The notes beneath the pieces are model-generated. The model had not been told where the DNA came from. It saw only the letters and a list, made by a program, of their open reading frames with translations, and did not search any database. This document shows positions 45,978-51,781 of a stretch of DNA of 64,000 nt, in pieces. Numbering within the stretch: position 1 is the first letter of the stretch; the number at the start of each line of letters is the position of its first letter. Made by a program: the position numbers and the translations under genes. The stretch is from Pararhizobium capsulatum DSM 1112 (GTDB lineage Bacteria; Pseudomonadota; Alphaproteobacteria; Rhizobiales; Rhizobiaceae): positions 1,695,001 through 1,759,000 of the forward strand of contig NZ_JAUSVF010000001.1 in the NCBI RefSeq assembly GCF_030814475.1. The letters run 5' to 3'.

Positions 45978-46898
45978 GTGGCAGCAAGAATGCGACGATT
46001 CCTGACAACAGCAGTGCTTTTCGTCGCCGTGGCCGGCACGGCGGCGTGGTTCCTGACGCGGCCGGAGCCTTGGCCGGCAAGCCATTGGGAAGGCCTGGGC
46101 GAGCCAGATGTCGCCAACGGCGCCCTGGTGTTTTCGGCCGGCGGCTGCGTCAGCTGTCACGCCAGGCCGGGTGCAGTTGAAGGAGAGGCGCAGCTGGTTC
46201 TTTCCGGCGGGTTGGCGCTGAAGAGCGATTTCGGCACGTTCCATGTCCCGAACATTTCGCCCGACGAGACGGCCGGCATTGGCGGCTGGACGCTTGCGGA
46301 GTTCGGCAACGCCATAACCCGCGGCGTCGGTCCGCACAACGAACACCTCTATCCGTCCTTTCCCTACACGTCCTATGCGCGCCTGACGGCCAAGGACGTC
46401 AACGATCTGTTCGGCTATCTGAAGACCCTGCCGAAGAGCCCGGACGTCGCGCCGTCCCACGAATTGCCGTTCCCCTTCAACATACGGTTGGCGCTCGGCG
46501 GCTGGAAGCTGCTGTTCTACAGCGACGCACCCCGCGTCACCGTCGATACGTCGAACCCCAAGCTCGCCCGCGGACAATATCTCGTGGAAGGCCCCGGCCA
46601 TTGCGGCGAATGTCACACCCCGCGCAACGCGCTCGGCGGTTTCGAGCCCGGCCAGTGGCTGGCCGGTGCACCCAATCCGGAAGGCAAGGGCCGCATCCCC
46701 AACATCACGCCGGGTTCGAAAAGCATTGGTAGCTGGAGCGAAGGCGATATCGTCACCTACCTCGAAACCGGCTTCACGCCCGATTTCGATTCCGCCGGGG
46801 GCTCAATGGTCGAGGTCCAGAAAAACATGGCCAAGCTCCCCGCCAGCGACCGCGAAGCGATCGCCGCCTATCTGAAGGCAGTACCTGCCGTGCAGTAG
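45978..46898 (+). CDS. Di-haem class I cytochrome c
   Basis: 306 residues from a GTG at 45978, with GGAAGAGG upstream; the next ATG is at 45990. N-terminal membrane anchor (FLTTAVLFVAVAGTAAWFL), then two cytochrome c domains: haem 1 CVSCH with axial Met in HVPNISPDET-type region and haem 2 CGECH, about 160 residues later. Resembles the cytochrome subunits of alcohol/aldehyde dehydrogenases and of periplasmic electron transfer. Forms a probable operon with the cytochrome c' gene just upstream. Confidence 0.9.
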   Translation: MAARMRRFLTTAVLFVAVAGTAAWFLTRPEPWPASHWEGLGEPDVANGALVFSAGGCVSCHARPGAVEGEAQLVLSGGLALKSDFGTFHVPNISPDETAGIGGWTLAEFGNAITRGVGPHNEHLYPSFPYTSYARLTAKDVNDLFGYLKTLPKSPDVAPSHELPFPFNIRLALGGWKLLFYSDAPRVTVDTSNPKLARGQYLVEGPGHCGECHTPRNALGGFEPGQWLAGAPNPEGKGRIPNITPGSKSIGSWSEGDIVTYLETGFTPDFDSAGGSMVEVQKNMAKLPASDREAIAAYLKAVPAVQ

Positions 46899-46935
46899 TG
46901 CTTGCAATAAATGCTAGCGTTGCTATCTTTCGGGC

Positions 46936-47190
46936 ATGAACGACAGGCACAGGAAGACCTTGCTTGCCGTTTTTGCCGAGCCGGTATCGGGCACGATCGC
47001 TTGGGCAGATATCGAAAGCATGCTGGTCGGCGTTGGTTGCTCCATTCTTGAAGGCAGCGGATCGCGGGTGCGTTTTGTCTTCGGTTCGGACATCGAAAGC
47101 TTCCATCGCCCTCATCCGGCGAAGGAAGCCAAGCGCTATCAGGTCCGGGCGGCACGGGATTTTCTGATCAAAATCGGGATCAAACCATGA
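46936..47190 (+). CDS. hicA: HicA-family mRNA interferase toxin
   Basis: 84 residues. The dsRBD-like fold is seen in IAWADIESMLVGVGCSILEG, GSGSRVRFVFGSDIESFHRP and the end VRAARDFLIKIGI. In classical HicA the loop after the glycine has a catalytic His (GSHH); here it is GSGSRV, a widespread HicA subgroup that keeps HRPHP instead. Ribonuclease activity is therefore unproven. The stop codon overlaps the start of hicB by four bases (ATGA), so translation is coupled. Confidence 0.87.
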   Translation: MNDRHRKTLLAVFAEPVSGTIAWADIESMLVGVGCSILEGSGSRVRFVFGSDIESFHRPHPAKEAKRYQVRAARDFLIKIGIKP

Positions 47191-47525
47191 ATGTAATGAC
47201 CCATAACGGCTATTCCGCCCGGATTGAATACGACGCCGAAGGCGAAATATTCTTTGGTCGTCTGGCGGGGATCAGCGACGGCGTGACCTTTCATGCGGAT
47301 ACCGTGGTGGACCTGAAAGTCGCATTTCAGGAGGCGGTTGATGATTATGTTGAAAGCTGTGCGAAGCTCGGCAAGGAGCCGCAGAAACCCTATTCGGGAA
47401 AGATGATGTTTCGCGTCGATCCCGAGATACACGCCCGGGCTGCAAAGGCCGCCGAATTGGCCGGTAAGAGCCTTAATCAATGGGCCGCTGAAGTCCTTGC
47501 AAAGGCAAGTGAGCGAGCAGCCTGA
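47187..47525 (+). CDS. hicB: HicB-family antitoxin
   Basis: 112 residues. N-terminal partial RNase H-like HicB fold (YSARIEYDAEGEIFFGRLAG and FQEAVDDYVESCAKLG) and a C-terminal ribbon-helix-helix (MMFRVDPEIHARAAKAAELA with GKSLNQWAAEVLAKA). Binds and neutralises HicA and probably represses the operon. Intact, four-base overlap with hicA. Confidence 0.9.
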   Translation: MNVMTHNGYSARIEYDAEGEIFFGRLAGISDGVTFHADTVVDLKVAFQEAVDDYVESCAKLGKEPQKPYSGKMMFRVDPEIHARAAKAAELAGKSLNQWAAEVLAKASERAA

Positions 47526-47540
47526 AGCTAAAAGAATTGC

Positions 47541-48113
47541 TTATTTCGCTGCCCTATGCTCGGCACCGAAAAGCCTGAGGTAGCTGCTCAGGTCTTCCGA
47601 TGAAAAGCCGATGGCGCGGTAGATTTCGGCGGCAAAGCTCACCGGCGCGGTTTCCGAAGCGGTGATGATGCCCTGGTCGCTGACGGCCTGCGGCTGGTCG
47701 AGGTAGAGATCGGCGCCGCGATATTGCGGCACGCGCTCGAGCAGGCCAAGCGAGTTGCTGGTGTGGGCAACTGTATCGAGAAGGCCGGCGCGGGCGAAGG
47801 CAAGCGTGGCGCCGCAGATGGCGGCGATCGGCCGGCCATGGTCGTTGAAGCGGCGATAGACGGCCGAAAGATCCGGGGCGGCCTCGGTCTGCCAGATCGT
47901 GCCGCCGCTTAGGACCAGTGCGTCGAAGGAGGCGGGGTCAAGCGTTTCGGCGTCCCTGTCCGGCACGACCTTGAGGCCGCCCATGGACATGACGCCGCGT
48001 CCGCCGGGTGTCGCGGTGACGATCTCGAAGCCGAAATCGCCGCGCGCCGAAGCCATCAACAGCGCGCATTCCCAATCCGCGAAACCTTCCGTCAGAACGA
48101 TTGCAAGCTTCAT
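47541..48113 (-). CDS. DJ-1/PfpI-family protein (type 1 glutamine amidotransferase-like)
   Basis: 190 residues. The nucleophile elbow is AAICGATLAFARAGL (about 103-117) with Cys, preceded by ALVLSGGTIWQ. DJ-1/PfpI proteins include chaperones, proteases, isonitrile hydratases and deglycases; this member cannot be assigned to one. Cytoplasmic, monocistronic, convergent with hicB (15 bases). Confidence 0.85.
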   Translation of the reverse strand: MKLAIVLTEGFADWECALLMASARGDFGFEIVTATPGGRGVMSMGGLKVVPDRDAETLDPASFDALVLSGGTIWQTEAAPDLSAVYRRFNDHGRPIAAICGATLAFARAGLLDTVAHTSNSLGLLERVPQYRGADLYLDQPQAVSDQGIITASETAPVSFAAEIYRAIGFSSEDLSSYLRLFGAEHRAAK

Positions 48114-48278
48114 GACGCTTCCTCCGCCAGACGTGAACCCTTGCGATCACATTCCGGTTCTCACCGGAAAAAGCTTACCGCATATCGCTCGAAAATGGGA
48201 ACTCATTTCGAGACAAGACGAGCGGAAAAACAAACGCTTAAAGCGGGAGGGGTTCGCCCTTCCTGTCGCCATCTGCGT

Positions 48279-48791
48279 TCAAGCCAGCTTCTGCAGATAG
48301 CGCATGCCGGTGACCGGGCCGGGCGTGAAGTTTTCGGATTCGTAGAAGCGATGCGCCTGGAAGTTGCCGGTGGCGGCGCTGACGGAAAGATAGGTACAGC
48401 CCGCCATGCGCGCCTGTTCGCGGGCCTTGGCGACGAGATGGCGGCCGATGCCGGTGCCGCGATGGGCGGGGCGGACGTAGAGCTGGTTCACTTCCATGCC
48501 GCGCAGGCCCTGCGGCGCGCGGTAGAGCGGCACGAGAATGGCATGACCGATCAGCTCGCCTTCGGCTTCGGCAACGAGCGCGGTAATCCACGGCATCTTG
48601 CCGAAAAGATCGCGCTCCAGATCTTCCGATGTGATCGGGGCTGCGTCGCCATGATGGGCGGCAAGCTCGCCGATCAGTTCGCGAAGGGCAGCAAGGTCGC
48701 GCGGCTTGGCAGAGCGGATGGTCACCAGCGGCGCGCGGCTTACCGGATGCTGCGGCAGCGTGGGACGGTGGGGAAGGGAAGTTTCAAGCAT
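48279..48791 (-). CDS. GNAT-family N-acetyltransferase behind a candidate attenuator
   Basis: 170 residues. Acetyl-CoA loop VNQLYVRPAHRGTGIGRHLV (about 98-117), followed by GCTYLSVSAATGNFQAHRFYESENFTP as motif B. The acceptor is unknown. Its leader is unusual: a 16-codon ORF with adjacent Trp, Tyr and Phe codons, an intrinsic terminator and a hairpin covering the CAGGAG ribosome binding site. If that leader works as it reads, the enzyme is made when aromatic charged tRNA is short, suggesting that the substrate is an aromatic amino acid or derivative; this is inference. Confidence 0.88.
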   Translation of the reverse strand: MLETSLPHRPTLPQHPVSRAPLVTIRSAKPRDLAALRELIGELAAHHGDAAPITSEDLERDLFGKMPWITALVAEAEGELIGHAILVPLYRAPQGLRGMEVNQLYVRPAHRGTGIGRHLVAKAREQARMAGCTYLSVSAATGNFQAHRFYESENFTPGPVTGMRYLQKLA

Positions 48792-48799
48792 TTTGGTCT

Positions 48800-48824
48800 C
48801 CTGATGGCTTTACCCGCCATCAGG
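48800..48824 (-). promoter_or_regulatory. Hairpin masking the ribosome binding site of the GNAT gene
   Basis: On the minus strand CCTGATGGC and GCCATCAGG form a perfect nine-pair stem with a seven-base loop. Its 3' arm ends with the AGG of CAGGAG, the only Shine-Dalgarno sequence before the ATG at 48791. When folded it would hold down translation. Confidence 0.6.
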
Positions 48825-48832
48825 TGCCGTTC

Positions 48833-48859
48833 AAAACAAAAGCCGCCTGACGGCGGCTT
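48833..48859 (-). terminator. Intrinsic terminator in the GNAT leader
   Basis: On the minus strand AAGCCGCC and GGCGGCTT pair over a four-base loop, followed by TTGTTTT. It lies before the gene, not after it, which is the defining feature of an attenuator. The 5' arm can also pair with GCGGCT two bases after the leader stop codon (48877-48882), forming a competing antiterminator. Confidence 0.8.
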
Positions 48860-48884
48860 GTTGAACATGATCAGACAGCCGCAC

Positions 48885-48935
48885 CTATGAGAGCAGCGTA
48901 AAATACCAGCGGGCAATGGTTGCGGTCGTGATCAT
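48885..48935 (-). CDS. Leader peptide with adjacent Trp-Tyr-Phe codons
   Basis: Sixteen codons, MITTATIARWYFTLLS, ending in TAG at 48885. TGG TAT TTT are consecutive codons 10 to 12. The stop lies two bases from the antiterminator arm, so a ribosome finishing the peptide would cover that arm and allow the terminator to form, while one stalled at the aromatic codons would leave it free: the layout of a classical amino-acid attenuator. A TTGACA at 48966-48971 upstream is a candidate -35 box; the -10 is weak. Confidence 0.6.
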   Translation of the reverse strand: MITTATIARWYFTLLS

Positions 48936-49015
48936 GGCGACTTGGATCGCGCTTTTGCGTGGGAATGTCAACGGGTATTTTTTGCGCGTGGGCTTACGAT
49001 CCACCGGACTGTGAA

Positions 49016-49333
49016 TCACGTCAAACCGGCTGCCTTCCGCAACGCTTTGTTCATGCGGCCCTGCCAGCCTTTCCCGCCTTCACGAAATTTGGCGACAACC
49101 TCTTCATCAAGGCGAAGCGTGATCTGCTTCTTGGGTTTTTCCAATGCAGGGCGTCCACGGGATTTGCGATGCTCATCCATTGCCTTGAAAAAATCGTTCG
49201 GCAGAACATCTTTTGCCGGACGCAGATTGGCGAGTTCTTCATCGCTCAGTTCGGGAGAGTCGATCGCATTCCAATCGTCCCGGGAATAACCGCGACCAGT
49301 TGTAAACGTCTTCATATCACTGGCTTTGGCCAT
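49016..49333 (-). CDS. brnA: BrnA-family antitoxin
   Basis: 105 residues. The C-terminal ribbon-helix-helix part (KKQITLRLDEEVVAKFREGG, then GWQGRMNKALRKAAG) and the middle (LPNDFFKAMDEHRKSRGRPA) match BrnA, which binds the BrnT toxin and represses the promoter. Its start overlaps the reconstructed end of brnT. Together with the palindrome at 49586 this forms a full BrnTA locus apart from the frameshift in brnT. Confidence 0.9.
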   Translation of the reverse strand: MAKASDMKTFTTGRGYSRDDWNAIDSPELSDEELANLRPAKDVLPNDFFKAMDEHRKSRGRPALEKPKKQITLRLDEEVVAKFREGGKGWQGRMNKALRKAAGLT

Positions 49334-49583
49334 GGAAGCCTCCTTCTTTCCCTATCGCTCGCTTGTCGAGAGCTGATGATGGATATGGCTTCGGTGCCGA
49401 GTGTTGCGAAGACAACAACGGCAGTGCCATCCCGGAAATAGCCAATAGCCTTCAACCGGCAATATCCGGTTTGCTTTCAGCGACTACGGCATTTGCCCAG
49501 TCAAGCTCGCCTACATCGGCAAAATCGAGGCCGTGTTTCTCAAGGTTCGCCTGTCGGTTGGGTTCATCCCATAGGATTCTCAT
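49312..49583 (-). pseudogene. brnT: BrnT-family RNase toxin, one frameshift
   Basis: Starts at the ATG at 49583 with MRILWDEPNRQANLEKHGLD followed by FADVGELDWANAVVAE and KPDIAG, then a stop at about 49450. One added base after GGTTG gives WKAIGYFRDGTAVVVFATLG with TEAISIISSRQASDRERRRL, ending at 49312 inside brnA, as is usual for brnT-brnA. The completed protein is about 90 residues, normal BrnT length. Either the toxin is truly inactivated with its antitoxin kept, or one base is missing from the assembly. Confidence 0.82.
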
Positions 49584-49585
49584 AA

Positions 49586-49605
49586 TTAAATGTAGCTACA
49601 TTTAA
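49586..49605. promoter_or_regulatory. Perfect 20-bp palindrome before brnT, probable BrnA operator
   Basis: TTAAATGTAGCTACATTTAA is a perfect palindrome two bases in front of the brnT start codon, in AT-rich sequence. BrnA proteins repress their own operon through palindromes overlapping the promoter, so this is the likely operator. Confidence 0.7.
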
Positions 49606-49659
49606 ACAGAGTATCAAGCGTGCTGGCAAGCTATTGTCCGGCAAAGCACAGGCCGCATA

Positions 49660-50073
49660 TCAGTGATCGGCTTTACAAAGCCCATGGTCCGCCAGCGCCC
49701 GGATCACATAGCAGTCTCCGACCGTATGATTGCCGTCGCAGGAGACGATGCGCTCGAGTTCGCGTTCAAGGCTCTGGAGCCGGGCGATCTTCTCGCGCAC
49801 GTCGGCGAGATGTTCGGCGGCGATGCGGTCGGCGTCGCCGCAAGGTTTTTCCGGGTGGCCGCTGAGTTCCAGCAGGTCGCGGATCGCCTCGATCGACAGG
49901 CCGAGGTCGCGGCCGTGGCGGATGAAGGCGAGGCGTTCGAGATCGTCTTTTTCATAGCGCCGCTGGTTGCCTTCGCTGCGCTCGGGCGCTGAAATCAAGC
50001 CCATCTGCTCGTAATAGCGGATGGTCGGAACCTTGACGCCGGTCCTGCGCGAAAGATCGCCGATGGAAAACAT
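49660..50073 (-). CDS. MerR-family divalent-metal-responsive regulator
   Basis: 137 residues. Winged helix FSIGDLSRRTGVKVPTIRYY (2-21), dimerising helix, and three metal-type cysteines: C78 at the start of the dimer helix (KPCGDADRI), C112 and C121 in the loop (CDGNHTVGDC). C78 is present where copper sensors have Ser, so divalent metals (Zn, Cd, Pb) are more likely than Cu or Ag. A dyad at 50132 precedes the gene. The usual partner exporter is not on its strand; the neighbouring DmeRF is divergent. Confidence 0.86.
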   Translation of the reverse strand: MFSIGDLSRRTGVKVPTIRYYEQMGLISAPERSEGNQRRYEKDDLERLAFIRHGRDLGLSIEAIRDLLELSGHPEKPCGDADRIAAEHLADVREKIARLQSLERELERIVSCDGNHTVGDCYVIRALADHGLCKADH

Positions 50074-50131
50074 GGATACCTCCGAACTGCTCGAAACAAC
50101 GGATGGAGCATCTCGGTTGCGGGCAAAAATT

Positions 50132-50146
50132 CTCTAGTCTCTAGAG
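50132..50146. promoter_or_regulatory. Inverted repeat in the MerR promoter
   Basis: CTCTAG-TCT-CTAGAG is a perfect six-base inverted repeat with three bases between, 59 bases upstream of the MerR-type gene. MerR operators are short dyads between -35 and -10, so this is the natural candidate. The region 50147-50281 towards dmeR has no supported gene. Confidence 0.5.
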
Positions 50147-50281
50147 CTTTATATAGGCTGAAATGGCAGTGAAAACCAGAGGCCTCCACACTCAGGCGGC
50201 TGCCTTCTCCATCCGCGCCAGCGCCCGGCAGAGGGCATCATCTCTATCGCGAAGGACCGGCGGGGTTTCCACGTCATGCGA

Positions 50282-50309
50282 TATATACTATACCCCCCTA
50301 TACTATTAT
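50282..50309. promoter_or_regulatory. DmeR operator (G/C-tract with AT-rich arms)
   Basis: TATACTATACCCCCCTATAC with flanking TATTAT: a run of six cytosines between AT-rich repeats, matching the RcnR/DmeR-type operators (a G-tract flanked by AT inverted repeats) known upstream of dmeRF in Rhizobium. It lies 12 bases before the AGGAG of dmeR. Confidence 0.75.
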
Positions 50310-50320
50310 CAGGAGTTCCC

Positions 50321-50593
50321 ATGTCCCATACGATCCGCAACAAGACCAAGCTGGTGAGCCGCGTGCGGCGCCTGAAGGGGCAGCTGGATGCCGTGGAACG
50401 GGCTCTGGATGACGAGGCGGCGTGCGGTGCCGTGCTCCAGCTTCTGGCGTCCATTCGGGGTGCCTTGAATGGACTGACGGGCGAGGTGATGGAAGACCAC
50501 CTGCGCGAGCACATTCTCGCGGCGGAAACCGAATCGGACCGGCAACATGCCGTCGATGAGCTCTCCGCCGTCCTCAAGACCTATGTGAAGTGA
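50321..50593 (+). CDS. dmeR: Cobalt/nickel-responsive repressor DmeR (RcnR/CsoR family)
   Basis: 90 residues from the ATG at 50321, with AGGAG ten bases earlier. All-helical RcnR/CsoR fold: MSHTIRNKTKLVSRVRRLKG QLDAVERAL. The metal site is drawn from His3, the Cys of DDEAACGAVLQ (about 35) and His residues of EDHLREHIL. Apo-DmeR represses dmeRF; Co or Ni releases it. The dmeF gene follows nine bases later. Confidence 0.88.
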   Translation: MSHTIRNKTKLVSRVRRLKGQLDAVERALDDEAACGAVLQLLASIRGALNGLTGEVMEDHLREHILAAETESDRQHAVDELSAVLKTYVK

Positions 50594-50601
50594 AAGGATC
50601 C

Positions 50602-51612
50602 ATGATGCGCCCCGAAACCTCCTCGCTTGTCCATGATCACGTCTTCCTGGGCGACGACCACCAACGCAACGAGCGCCGCGTCTGGATGGTCATCGCGCTG
50701 ACGGCCTCGATGATGGTGGCCGAGATTACCGCCGGCTCCTATTACGGCTCGATGGCGCTGGTCGCAGATGGCTGGCATATGGCGACCCACGCCAGCGCCA
50801 TGCTGATCGCGGCCCTTGCATATCTCTTCGCCCGCCGTCGCGCCTATGACCGGCGTTTCACATTCGGCACCGGAAAGCTGGGTGATCTCGCAGGCTTCGC
50901 CAGCGCCGTGCTTCTGGCGCTGATTGCGCTGCTTATCGGCTGGGAAAGTGTGGTGCGGCTTGCCAATCCGGTCGAGATCGGCTTTTCGCAGGCGATCGTG
51001 GTTGCGGTGATCGGCCTCGTGGTCAATCTGGTTTCGGCCCTGCTACTGAAGGGAGATCACGGACATCATCATGGCCACGGTCACGGTCATCCCCATGAGC
51101 ACCCGCAACCCCATGCGCATCACGACCATCACGGCGGTCACCACCATCATCACGCCGATCATCACAATGCCCACAGCCATGCCGCAACCGATAACAATCT
51201 GCGCGCGGTCTATCTGCATGTGATTGCCGACGCCCTGACCTCGGTGCTTGCAATTGTCGCGCTGGTGGCGGGTAGCATCTATGGATGGCAGTGGCTTGAT
51301 CCGGCCATGGGCGTTGTCGGTGCTGTTGTGATCGCCCACTGGTCCTGGGGGCTGATCCGCCAGTCGGGTGCCGTGCTGGTGGACGCGGCCGAGCAGGGGA
51401 ATGCACTCTCCGGGGAAATCCGCCGCCTCGTGCCAGGCTCTGGCGATGAAATCACTGATCTGCATGTCTGGCAGGTCGGCCCCGGCCATTTCGCGGCCAT
51501 CGTCGCGCTTGCTTCGCAAAAGCCGCTGACGCCGGCGGATTACAAGGCGCGGCTGGCGCCTCTGGAAACGCTCTCGCATGTGACGGTGGAAGTCACGCCG
51601 CTTGCGGCTTGA
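50602..51612 (+). CDS. dmeF: Cation diffusion facilitator DmeF (cobalt/nickel efflux)
   Basis: 336 residues from the ATG at 50602 (AAGGAT five bases upstream). Six helices, with the metal site His/Asp pairs in LVADGWHMATH and the fifth helix VIADALTSVLAIV. The loop between helices 4 and 5 is extremely His-rich (residues about 160-195, HGHHHGHGHGHPHEHPQPHA and more), the mark of DmeF. Exports Co and Ni across the inner membrane by proton exchange; it forms an operon with dmeR. Confidence 0.92.
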   Translation: MMRPETSSLVHDHVFLGDDHQRNERRVWMVIALTASMMVAEITAGSYYGSMALVADGWHMATHASAMLIAALAYLFARRRAYDRRFTFGTGKLGDLAGFASAVLLALIALLIGWESVVRLANPVEIGFSQAIVVAVIGLVVNLVSALLLKGDHGHHHGHGHGHPHEHPQPHAHHDHHGGHHHHHADHHNAHSHAATDNNLRAVYLHVIADALTSVLAIVALVAGSIYGWQWLDPAMGVVGAVVIAHWSWGLIRQSGAVLVDAAEQGNALSGEIRRLVPGSGDEITDLHVWQVGPGHFAAIVALASQKPLTPADYKARLAPLETLSHVTVEVTPLAA

Positions 51613-51619
51613 TATAAGA

Positions 51620-51648
51620 AAGGCCCGCACCTAGGGCGCGCGGGCCTT
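51620..51648 (+). terminator. Hairpin after dmeF
   Basis: AAGGCCCGC and GCGGGCCTT pair over an 11-base loop, eight bases after the dmeF stop. No T-run, so termination strength is uncertain. Confidence 0.6.
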
Positions 51649-51744
51649 GTCGTCTCAATCTTCATGGATAGTGACTTTCGTCGCCAATCAGATTCTCAGC
51701 ACCACCTTTTGACGGTTCTAACAAAGACAGCGCCGGCGATCTTG

Positions 51745-51767
51745 GGGCCGGCAAACGCTGCCGGCCC
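51745..51767 (-). terminator. Hairpin after the glucose dehydrogenase gene
   Basis: GGGCCGGCA and TGCCGGCCC form a perfect nine-pair stem with a five-base loop, 15 bases beyond the gcd stop on the minus strand. The T-run is poor; as the stem is symmetrical it could also end leftover transcription from dmeF. Confidence 0.6.
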
Positions 51768-51781
51768 TACATCATTTTCAG

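Noticed and set aside
50147..50281. Short minus-strand frame METPPVLRDRDDALCRALAR near the dmeR operator, looking like a protein end
   Set aside because: Too short, no matching family, no stop/start context that would let it be called a relic with confidence.
50659..51180. His-codon repeat (cat/cac rich) around 51055-51180 as a possible tandem repeat or CRISPR
   Set aside because: It encodes the His-rich loop of DmeF; there are no regular direct repeats or spacers.
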